From: NORP240 sp942492445
GTDB taxonomy: Bacteria > Pseudomonadota > Gammaproteobacteria > Pseudomonadales > Pseudohongiellaceae
Reading direction: 5' to 3'
Assembly (NCBI GenBank): GCA_942492445.1
Contig: CALOEW010000083.1
Span: forward strand, 1 to 14,276
Length of the DNA stretch: 14,276 nt
Position numbers and translations under genes: made by a program. The notes below the pieces were generated by a model that was not told where the DNA came from, did no database searches, and was given only the letters and a program-made list of their open reading frames with translations. How positions within the stretch are numbered: the stretch's first letter is position 1; the number at the start of each line of letters is the position of its first letter. Positions 6,289 through 13,604 of the stretch are shown in pieces.

Positions 6289-6975
6289 GTGATATTGAAT
6301 TCACAACGCGAGCCGTATACGGAAGACAGGTGGGCGACCACATTCTTTCAAAGCCTTCTGGATGAGTCACTTACTCCCGATGAATTCGAAGATGCGGTGC
6401 ACAAACACTGGAATGCCCGTCAGGTTGTCGTAGCGGCCCCACGTACTACAGATTGGCTGAGTGGAATAATTCGGGCACTCAGCCGCGAGGCCGAGGTCGG
6501 GTATGCTGTTGCCGATCCAGATCTGAAATTTCAAAGCCACTGGCTGGTCGGCAAGACCGACAAGCCCGGCGCGATCCATATCCGGGCGCCTGCCGAGAAA
6601 ACAAGCAGCCCCCTGCTTTCTGAGCTGAACCGGCCCATGCACATGCATGACACTGGACGTCTCAACCTGATTACCTCCGGCGAAGCGATTTTCTATTTCC
6701 AGCAGCGGGACAAGCGAGGCAGAAAAGTAGTGGTAAAATGCCCGGTTGGTGTTGGCGACCTGATTTTCTGGCCCTCCTGGACCCCCCATACGTTTAATGC
6801 ACTGAATGGTTTCTCGGTCCTTTCGTCCATGCCGCTCTACGTGTCACCTGAAGAAGACGGTTACACGGTCAGGCTTCCCGACGACCCTCGCAACATGGAT
6901 GAACATTTACTCATTTCGTTGTCGGACTACCTGGCCCGAGATCATGAGCTCAGACCACTGTCGTCGGCAATCTGA
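6289..6975 (+). CDS. Cupin-domain protein, putative metal-binding enzyme of the ligase operon
   Basis: A 228-residue cytoplasmic protein from the GTG at 6289, chosen because GGAG lies 10 bases upstream. A GTG at 6193 overlapping the previous stop would add 32 residues that look non-conserved. Residues 1-100 form an unrecognised N-terminal region. The cupin core follows: PMHMHDTGRLNLITSGEA (117-133) supplies an HxH pair (His118, His120), and VGDLIFWPSWTPHTFN (155-170) supplies the late histidine (His167), giving the usual three-histidine metal site. The glutamate of cupin motif 1 is not in its canonical place (HMHDTGRLN). Cupins include dioxygenases, hydroxylases, epimerases and sensors. The position between a methyltransferase-like protein and an ATP-grasp ligase favours an enzyme acting on the ligase's substrate or product, by inference. 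Confidence 0.75.
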   Translation: MILNSQREPYTEDRWATTFFQSLLDESLTPDEFEDAVHKHWNARQVVVAAPRTTDWLSGIIRALSREAEVGYAVADPDLKFQSHWLVGKTDKPGAIHIRAPAEKTSSPLLSELNRPMHMHDTGRLNLITSGEAIFYFQQRDKRGRKVVVKCPVGVGDLIFWPSWTPHTFNALNGFSVLSSMPLYVSPEEDGYTVRLPDDPRNMDEHLLISLSDYLARDHELRPLSSAI

Positions 6976-7002
6976 AGGACGATAGAGCGCATTGACTCAC
7001 TG

Positions 7003-8874
7003 ATGGCATCCCCAGATTCTCCGCCGCTGAGACTACAGCAATTATCCTTTCTGCGCGGCATGGGCTTCGGGATTCAGCAACCAACCGGCTACGGCTTTCT
7101 GCAACTTCACCTGCCCGCCGATTGTCAACCGGCCGTCATCAGAGATCGTCTGGCAACGCTGCCTGGCCTGGAATCTGTTCAAGCTACGCACTACCGGAAT
7201 GACTCCATCAGGCAGGTTTCTGAACTGTTGCTCCAGATTCACCAGGTTCTTCAACGGGAAGCCAAGATTCCGGTTTTTTCCCGACCGTTTCTCGGAGGTC
7301 AGAGTAGTGGTCCAGAGTTGAACGACAAACAGCCATACCGGGTTTTTTTCGCCACTCCCTATGTGAATTCCATTGCCACACGAAATGCACTGACAAGCAG
7401 CTTGACTATAATCAATCTGTATCTCTCACGCTATCCGAACCTGCCCGATACACCTGTACTGATGCGGGCTCTGACCCAGTCCCGCAACAATATACGCCAA
7501 CTTGGAAACAGTGGCCTGAATACCCTGCACTTTATCGGGGCGGCCCTTAACCTTTCGATTCCAATAACTCCGATAGTTAAAAATACAGTTTCATTCGGCC
7601 TGGGGAAAAACAGCCGTTGGCTGGATAGCTCATTTACCGATGAAACGCCCGTCATTGGCGTTGCGATGGCAAAAAACAAACACTATACCTCCCGGGTTCT
7701 GCGCAAGATGGGACTACCGGTACCTGACCATGAACTGGTCACCACAGAAGCCGGAGCACTGAAGGCGGCCCGGAATCTCGGTTATCCAGTAGTAGTCAAA
7801 CCTGCTGATCTGGATAGGGGCGACGGTGTTTCTGCCGGATTGCTGGACGACCACTCTGTGAGAACTGCATTTCAAACCGCCCGTCGTCTTTCGTCACTGG
7901 TTATGGTTGAAGAACATATTGAAGGCGAGGACTTTCGCTTTACCGTTTTACATGACCGGGTAATCAAGATCATTCATCGCCGTCCTGGTGGCCTTATTGG
8001 TGATGGTAAGCAGACTGTAATGGAACTCTTTGACGAATTTCAGAATAGCGAAGAATTTCAGGACATCGTCCGGCGAGAGGGAAAGCCCCGCCTGAAATGG
8101 GATGATGAGGCCGAAGAGCTGTTAACAGAGCAGGGCCTGACTGCGCAAAGCATTCCGCAAAGGGACCAGTTTGTCCGTCTGCGGCGAAAGTGTAACATCA
8201 GTACCGGCGGGTCTTACCAGGTTGTGCCCATGGAAGCAGTCCATGAAGACAATCTGAATCTTGCCAGAAGAGCAGCACAAGTACTCGGGCTCGACCTGGC
8301 CGGCGTCGACCTCTTGACCACTGACGCTTCCAAACCCTGGCATTCTTGCCAGGCCAGAATCTGCGAGGTAAACGCAAAACCCCAGATCGGCCTGCGTCAC
8401 ACACCAGAAATCTACAAACAGATATTACAGCAACTTGTGCCGGGAAACGGATTGATTCCAGTCAGAATCTGTATAGTGATTGAATCTGGAACAGGAGCCC
8501 TGAATTCTGAAGCCCATTACAGGAAACTGTTGTCTGCTGTTGCCGCTTCAGGCAGCCGCAGTGCAGTCAGTTGCAGATTCGGAGTCTGGGTGGATGGCCA
8601 GCAGCAGGTTTGGAACCCGACTGATTCCTATGCAGCGGCCCAGGCACTGCTGTTGGACAGACGTGTCGAATCTGCAATAATTTTCCTTACCAGCGAGGAT
8701 TTACTGAGACATGGCCTGCCGACGGGAGAGTTCAATTCGGTAGAATTGCTCTGCGATTCAGAAAGTGAGCAGCGGGCGCCTGTAAAAGCCACAGTCAATC
8801 ACATCAGGCTACTGGTTGAACCTTATAATAAACCGGTGCGGCTGATTAACAGTGTCGAAGATGCAGGCTTCTGA
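7003..8874 (+). CDS. Cyanophycin-synthetase-like ATP-grasp ligase with degenerate, truncated Mur-ligase region
   Basis: A 623-residue cytoplasmic protein laid out like the first two-thirds of CphA. Residues 1-224 resemble the CphA N-domain, ending SFGLGKNSRWLDSSFTDETP. Residues 225-475 are an ATP-grasp domain: VVVKPADLDRGDG (Lys266), MVEEHIEGED, IGDGKQTV (332-339), VRLRRKCNISTGGS (391-404), LDLAGVDLL and CEVNAKPQIG (454-463; Glu455/Asn457 as metal ligands). Such domains join a carboxylate to an amine through an acyl-phosphate. Residues 480-590 resemble the start of the CphA Mur-ligase domain, but the GTNGKTT P-loop is replaced by ESGTGALNSE (494-503) and the rest of that domain is missing. 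It is therefore probably a one-activity ligase; true CphA is about 870-900 residues. The substrates are unknown. It starts 27 bases after the cupin stop. Confidence 0.8.
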   Translation: MASPDSPPLRLQQLSFLRGMGFGIQQPTGYGFLQLHLPADCQPAVIRDRLATLPGLESVQATHYRNDSIRQVSELLLQIHQVLQREAKIPVFSRPFLGGQSSGPELNDKQPYRVFFATPYVNSIATRNALTSSLTIINLYLSRYPNLPDTPVLMRALTQSRNNIRQLGNSGLNTLHFIGAALNLSIPITPIVKNTVSFGLGKNSRWLDSSFTDETPVIGVAMAKNKHYTSRVLRKMGLPVPDHELVTTEAGALKAARNLGYPVVVKPADLDRGDGVSAGLLDDHSVRTAFQTARRLSSLVMVEEHIEGEDFRFTVLHDRVIKIIHRRPGGLIGDGKQTVMELFDEFQNSEEFQDIVRREGKPRLKWDDEAEELLTEQGLTAQSIPQRDQFVRLRRKCNISTGGSYQVVPMEAVHEDNLNLARRAAQVLGLDLAGVDLLTTDASKPWHSCQARICEVNAKPQIGLRHTPEIYKQILQQLVPGNGLIPVRICIVIESGTGALNSEAHYRKLLSAVAASGSRSAVSCRFGVWVDGQQQVWNPTDSYAAAQALLLDRRVESAIIFLTSEDLLRHGLPTGEFNSVELLCDSESEQRAPVKATVNHIRLLVEPYNKPVRLINSVEDAGF

Positions 8875-9152
8875 CCAGTCGCGCTTTCCCCTGCTCTGGA
8901 ATGAGGCAAATCCCGAAGTCCTCGGGCGTGGGCCTTGTTATCTGTTTTACTTGTTTTCATGGCTGTCCCACATTAATAAGAAGCACGATTTGAGCTGAAA
9001 AATGGCTTCTCTGGATTCAAGCGGCTTGTAGTTGCGAAATATTTGCCGGGCTTCCCGGGAAGGATATTCCCCCTTCAGCCACCACTGGCGGGCTTCACGG
9101 GACCGATGCCAGCAGTGTGCCCAAGGCTCCTGGAGTGATAGGTAAGCAAGTA

Positions 9153-9303
9153 CTGGATTTGAAAATCAGATAGCGTGCAGTTCTGTTTCCAAGTGTTTGA
9201 GGGGAGTCAGTTATTCGTGGAGCCACGTTTTCCTGGCTAAGTGCAGAATTCCTCGTGCAGTGGCTTCGAATGCTCCGATTAACTCCCAATTGCGGAACTA
9301 GGG
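9153..9303 (-). repeat. Composite repeat R2, copy c (uninterrupted)
   Basis: The reverse complement of 9153-9303 matches 1506-1573 joined directly to 1721-1812, without the 147-bp element found there. Shared strings include GAGCATTCGAAGCCAC, GCACGAGGAATTCTGC and CTCCACGAATAACTGACTCC. It lies in the gene-free stretch 8875-9624. The first 275 bases of that stretch (8875-9150) hold nothing I can name, apart from GGCTGTCCCACAT at 8960-8972, which resembles the start of repeat R1. Confidence 0.7.
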
Positions 9304-9438
9304 GGAGTCTGAGAACGGAGCAATAAAAACGCAGCACTGACTGACCGGGCAGGACCGTCTTCCCGGGCTTGCGACCGGGAGAGGGCACCCCGGAGGGGTG
9401 CAGGTTGCGGAGGATCAGACACCCCTGGAGCGGTGCGA
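9300..9438. mobile_element. Second, diverged MITE-like element
   Basis: This 139-base stretch is related to the element at 1574-1720 in the same orientation: GACCGTCTTCCCGGGC (9353-9368) matches GACCGTTTTCCAGGGC, and CACCCCGGAGGGGTG (9386-9400) matches the central palindrome. Outer arms AGGGGGAGTCTGA (9300-9312) and TCAGACACCCCT (9415-9426) are inverted and nearly complementary. It lies directly beside repeat R2 copy c. The ends are less well defined than in the first copy. Confidence 0.5.
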
Positions 9439-9508
9439 TCCCGGAAAATTCATCGTACGCCAATTTATTGTCGGTCGCGCAAGAAACTCACGTTCATGTC
9501 TTACTGGG

Positions 9509-9578
9509 ATTATGAATACTGGAAGCACCCGGATTCAGGCCACTGCAAGCCTTCCGGTGATGATATTGTGGGACAGCA
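9509..9578 (-). repeat. Dispersed repeat R1, copy c
   Basis: On the minus strand this reads GCTGTCCCACAATATCATCA, CCGGAAGGCTTGCAG, CCTGAATCCGGGTGCTTCC and AGTATTCAT, matching copies a (1386-1440) and b (4106-4170). It lies 46 bases beyond the 3' end of the AEC transporter gene. Relative to R2 copy c it keeps the R1-then-R2 order of the 1.4-1.8 kb copy. Confidence 0.75.
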
Positions 9579-9624
9579 ATGGCCTGTTTTACCTGTTGCA
9601 GAATCCTGGCCTCTGGTGGCGAGT

Positions 9625-10561
9625 TTATTTACCAACCAGCAGTATCAGGATCACTGTCAGGGTGAACAGTGAACAGACTGAAGAAATCAGTGAGCCCGCG
9701 GCCACAGCACCGTGCCCGATTCTATAGCGATTGGCAAAAACCAGAGCACTCATCCCTACCGGCATCGCTGAGGCCAGCAACCCGGCGCCTGCCCAGACCG
9801 GGTCGATGTCAAAGACATGGAACATGGCGATCCATACACCCACCGGCAACAACACGATATTGAAAAATGTCATGACCACGGCGGGAACGACCTGACGCGA
9901 GAGGTGGTGTTGTTTCAGGGACATTCCCAGCACGAAAAGCGACGCCGGCACCGCTGCGCTCGAAAGTAACTCAATGGAGGAAAAAAGCGGGTCCCAGATG
10001 GGAATATCAAAGGAATTGACTGCAAGGCCAGCCAGCAGACTGGCCTGTGATCGGACTTCCCAGCAGCTGTCTGAACAGCCTTCTGACAGCGCCGATTGCT
10101 GAACCGGCCGACAGATGTTTGCGTTCCGCGACCAGCGTTCCCGTCGCGAAAAGTACCAGGTTCTGAATCGAAATGATAAAAAAAAGCGGAACCAGCGCCA
10201 CTTCCCCTAGTGCCTGAGAAACAATCGGGATGCCGACGATAGTCGTGTTCGAATAGGCGCACCCCATGGCGAAAACGCTCTGCTCTTCGGGTGGGTATTG
10301 AAACGCCCGGTTGGCAACAAAAACTCCCAGCATAAATATCAGTAGCACTACCAGGTAATAGGCAGCCAGGAATGACAGACTCTCGCTCAGATTGAACTGC
10401 GATCGCGCAGTACTGACAAACAACAGGCTGGGTATCAGAAGGTTGAACGTAAATCGCGTCAGGGTGTCTGCTTCCCGGTGCTCAAACCACTGTAATTTCA
10501 GTGCCAGATACCCCATGAGTGAGATGGCCAGCACTGGCAGTAGAACTGAAAAAACAAACAT
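9625..10561 (-). pseudogene. AEC-family (auxin efflux carrier type) permease, frameshifted
   Basis: An inner-membrane transporter of the AEC family, which exports or exchanges small organic anions. From an ATG at 10561 the first part reads MFVFSVLLPVLAISLMGYLA, then ADTLTRFTFNLLIPSLLF and CAYSNTTIVGIPIV, typical of AEC proteins with a conserved polar SNTT-GIP segment. After LLGSPITG the frame runs out (stop near 10007), while the expected continuation, SLLAGLAVNSFDIPIWDPLF and AVPASLFVLGMSL, is in another frame that ends at 9625. A one-base change near 10037-10055 restores a protein of about 311 residues, the normal family length. It may be a pseudogene or a sequence error. The frame extends upstream to 10687, but that part lacks family features. 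Confidence 0.75.
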
Positions 10562-10840
10562 TGATAGACCGCGAAGCGACAGATTCCAGGAAACCGGGAA
10601 AAGTTTGCGATAGTAACGAGTGAAAGCGAGCAGGAGGATACTCCGCGGGTACTGCATAAGCAACCGCAGCCACATTTCCATTCGCACGGCGGCCTGTCAA
10701 GGTAGTGCAACGAAGCCAGCGGGCTTGTCTGAAGGCCCCACCGGGCAGGGCCTGTCGGGCGCCGCTGGTGCGTTGCCGTGCCTGGCAAGGGTGTGACCAT
10801 TCCCGGCGCACGGCGCCTTACAGCAGCACCCGACAGACTC

Positions 10841-10878
10841 CCGCAGAGCATTGTGTGACTTAATCAAAGGTTCCCTAA
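10841..10878 (-). mobile_element. IS5-type terminal remnant
   Basis: On the minus strand TTAG precedes GGAACCTTTGATTAAGTC, then CACAATGCTCTGCGGG. This matches the right half of the remnant at 1812-1869 over about 38 bases, including AATGCTCTGCGG, so both derive from the same element end. TTAG fits the YTAR target of IS5-group elements. The rest of the gene-free region 10562-11124 holds GC-rich small hairpins such as GGCCC (10734-10738) pairing with GGGCC (10748-10752), and no gene I can support. Confidence 0.5.
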
Positions 10879-10908
10879 GAAACCACTGCTTGATCAGCGA
10901 TTTCCTAA
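10875..10908. mobile_element. 26-bp palindrome flanked by CTAA direct repeats
   Basis: GAAACCACTG-CTTGAT-CAGCGATTTC (10879-10904) is an imperfect palindrome with CTAA on both sides (10875-10878 and 10905-10908). The arms resemble the first bases of the nearby IS5-type end (GGAACCTTTGATTAAG), and CTAA fits a YTAR duplication. It looks like two element ends joined with no interior. It directly abuts the preceding IS-type end, sharing the CTAA. Confidence 0.4.
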
Positions 10909-11124
10909 CCCGATATCCGAACCACGACCGTCCCTGAAGAGGCAGTTCCCCAATTTCGCCACAATTCGTCCTCACATTGTCATAGGTGCTGCCAGTTGGT
11001 GCCATGTTGGCAGGTTAGTTTACCGCTCTATGGTGGCGCTTCCTGCCACCGACAGCTCTGCAACTCGAGCATACCGACAAAGCGACAATGTCCCCTGACA
11101 GCCAACAAGGATAATCGACCCGTC

Positions 11125-11361
11125 ATGAGCCAACTGCGACAGCTGCTGCAACCCTGCGCGACCTATGCCTTTTTCCTAGCCCTGATGCTGTTGGCTTTTC
11201 CTGACCTCCTGCTGGCGGCATCCGTATCCGCTCCTTTCCCCCGGGGCTCCGCGGGTGTCAGCCTGGACTGGTTGGTCGTCCTGGTCTCGCTCACCGCATT
11301 GCTGCTTTCCAATCTCCGCTATCTTTACCGACGTTTTAGCTCCTTAAGGCCAAAGCAGTAA
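11125..11361 (+). CDS. Small two-helix membrane protein of unknown function
   Basis: A 78-residue protein starting MSQLRQLLQP. The first hydrophobic segment, YAFFLALMLLAFPDLLLAAS, is about residues 13-32; the second, LDWLVVLVSLTALLLSNL, is about residues 49-66. It ends with a basic tail, RYLYRRFSSLRPKQ, suggesting a cytoplasmic C-terminus. The first segment could instead be a signal peptide (LLLAAS). AAGGA lies 13 bases before the ATG, a loose spacing. The frame is open upstream to 10996, but that part is cysteine-rich and unlike a membrane protein. It converges on the agmatine deiminase gene, whose stop is 128 bases away. I recognise no family. Confidence 0.5.
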   Translation: MSQLRQLLQPCATYAFFLALMLLAFPDLLLAASVSAPFPRGSAGVSLDWLVVLVSLTALLLSNLRYLYRRFSSLRPKQ

Positions 11362-11489
11362 TCCGGAAAGCGCAGTCCCTGCGACCTGGCGCCGGATCGT
11401 GAGCGTGGCTGCCCTGTGCTGAATCAATCAGCCGCCCAGCAATGTGGCTGCCGGAACTGGGCTTCGCAGAAATCCTGATGACCCGGGAT

Positions 11490-12535
11490 TCAGAGAGGTC
11501 CGACCGGTTCCTGCTGACTCATGCAGTGCAGAGTGCCAAAACCCCATACCAGGTCGACGGCATGAATTCCGATCACCTCGTGCCCGGGAAAACACTCGGC
11601 CAGAATCGCCAGTGCGATACGGTCATTGCGGTCATTGAATGTCGGCACCAGCACCACCTGGTTGCAGATAAGGAAATTCGCATAGGACGCCGGAACCCGG
11701 GTGCCCTGAAAAAAAAGCGGCCTGGGCATGGGCAGTTCGACGATGTTCAATTGCCTGCCATCTGTTCGCGTTTTACGCAGGCATTTGAGGTTTTCCTTCA
11801 GGATCCGGTGATTGTCATCGCGCCGATCCGGTTCCACAGCCGCGATCACCGTGTCAACGGCGACAAAACGGGCGATATCGTCCACGTGGCCATGGGTGTC
11901 GTCGCCAACTATGCCGCCGGGCAGCCAGATCACCTGCCTGATGCCCAGGTAGTCGGCAATATCTTCTCGTAATCGGCTCTTGGGAAGCTCGGATTTCGGC
12001 ACTGCACCGCCTGATCGAGCAGGCACTCCTCTGTTGTGAGAAGCAGTCCCGCTCCATTGACATCGATTGAGCCACCCTCGAGCACAACACGACGCCCTCC
12101 GTGGCGGGGCTGCAAAGAGGAGAGCCCGTCCAGTGCGACAATCTGCTCTGGCACCCGGTCGTCATGCCGCCAGTTGCTGTATTTGGCCCACGCGTTGAAC
12201 TTCCAGTCCAGGCCGATTTTCTGCCGGCCCCGCCTCACAAAAATGGGGCCGGAATCACGCAGCCAGACCCGGTTTGTAGCGATCTCATAGCAACGGACCT
12301 GGTCGAGGTCAACCCCCACGTCCTCAAGCAAACCCAGTGCCTTTTCGCGCATTACCGCGTCCCTGACAATCAGTTTTACCAGTTCCGTGCGAGTGATGTG
12401 GCGGATGATTTCGCCATAGACCAGGGGAATCGGTGCAAACTTGCCGGGCCAGTCCCGATGCTGGTGCGGCCAGGCGAGCCAGACAGCCGCCTGAGGCTCC
12501 CATTCAGCCGGCATAATCAGCGCAGGTTCCTGCAT
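11490..12535 (-). pseudogene. aguA: Agmatine deiminase, frameshifted
   Basis: AguA converts agmatine to N-carbamoylputrescine and ammonia, the step before AguB in putrescine synthesis. The first frame (12535 to 11930) has MPAEWEPQAAVWLAWPH, NRVWLRDSGPIF and LEGGSIDVNG-GLLLTTEECLL. The second frame (to 11490) has DYLGIRQVIWLPGGIVGDDT, GHVDDIARFV, PASYANFLICN and the catalytic-cysteine motif LHCMSQQEP near the end. These are the standard motifs of the PAD-type guanidino-modifying family in the right order. A missing G near 11955-11960 (ATTGCCGAC where ATTGGCCGAC would keep frame) splits the gene; restoring it gives about 348 residues, the usual length. The ATG is 4 bases after the aguB stop, so the two form an operon. 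It is either a real null allele or a sequence error. Confidence 0.88.
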
Positions 12536-12539
12536 CTGT

Positions 12540-13417
12540 CTAGTTTCCGAATCTGTTCAACAGGCCCTGGTAGGCATCGATACGACGGTCACGGAAAAAC
12601 GGCCAGTTGCGGCGGGTCTGTTCAATCAAGCCCAGATCCACCTCCGCAACGACAACTTCCTCCCGGTCAACACTACCCTGGCCAACACTCGCCCATAGGG
12701 ATCGGCAACAAAGGAGCTGCCCCAGAATTCGATGCCACCGTCCGCCTCGCCTTCATGGCCAATTCGATTGACGGCAGCCACAAAGCAACCATTAGCGATG
12801 GCGTGGGATCGCTGCAGGGTTTCCCACATCCCGGACTGCGCCTCGCCGTATTCAGCTTTTTCGGATGGGTGCCAGCCTATGGCGGTGGGGTAACAAATAA
12901 TCTCCGCTCCCTGCATCGCAGTGAGTCGAGCCGCCTCTGGATACCACTGGTCCCAGCAGATCAAGGTACCCAGTCGGGCATGGGTAGTCTGGTGCGTCTT
13001 AAACCCGGTGTCACCCGGCGTGAAATAGTATTTCTCTAAAAAAAGCGGGTCATCGGGTATATGCATTTTCCGATACAACTCACCCATCTCCCCCCTCTCA
13101 TTGAAGACCATGGAGGTGTTGTGGTAGACCCCGGCGGCACGACGTTCGAAAACAGAGCCAACTATCACGATCCCGTGCCGCCTGGCACAATCGGCCAGCA
13201 GCATGGTAGTGGGCCCGGGAATGGGCTCGGCAAGGTCAAACAGCGCCGGATCTTCTTTTTGACAAAAATAGTCCGATGCGAAGAGTTCCGGCATGATCGC
13301 AATCTGCACGCCCTGCTCCACGGCTTCCGTCAACAGAGTTCTGGCGCTCGCAAAGCCGCTGTCTCGATCACGGGAACAGCGCATTTGTATCAGTCCCAGC
13401 TTGATGGGTTTGGTCAT
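12540..13417 (-). pseudogene. aguB: N-carbamoylputrescine amidase, frameshifted near its 3' end
   Basis: AguB hydrolyses N-carbamoylputrescine to putrescine, CO2 and ammonia. The nitrilase-superfamily triad is present: Glu44 (MPELFASDYF), Lys117 (YRKMHIPDDP) and Cys154 (LICWDQWYPEAAR), with GGIEFWGSSFVADPYGRVLA downstream. The main frame then runs into LSLRRWIWA and stops at 12626. In another frame the expected tail follows (VDREEVVVAEVDLGLIEQ, TRRNWPFFRDRR, AYQGLL, NRFGN) and stops with TAG at 12540-12542. A one-base loss near 12670-12682 explains both; repaired length is about 292 residues. AGAGGG lies about 5 bases before the ATG. aguA follows at once on the same strand. The main frame keeps the catalytic triad but lacks the C-terminal part, which in this family contributes to assembly. 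Confidence 0.88.
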
Positions 13418-13604
13418 GATTTCCCTCTGCCTCCGGGTCCCAGCAGGACAGTAGGCCGGAACGCCGGACAGTTCAGGTAACCTCCCGAATACTTGAGGCG
13501 ATTGTATCAGATTGCCAAGCCGGAACGGTTACGACTCCTGGCGAGCCCGTCGAAAAACTATTGCGCTCGCCAGTGCTTCGTTCAAAACAGACTCAAAATG
13601 CTCA

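Noticed and set aside
7003..8874. Calling this gene a true cyanophycin synthetase (cphA)
   Set aside because: The Mur-ligase P-loop and about 250 C-terminal residues are missing, so the second ligation step of cyanophycin synthesis should not occur.
12101..13039. 312-codon open frame on the plus strand
   Set aside because: It lies antisense to aguA and aguB, whose motifs are unmistakable on the minus strand. The peptide is rich in Pro, Gly and Arg with no family features, as expected for a shadow frame.
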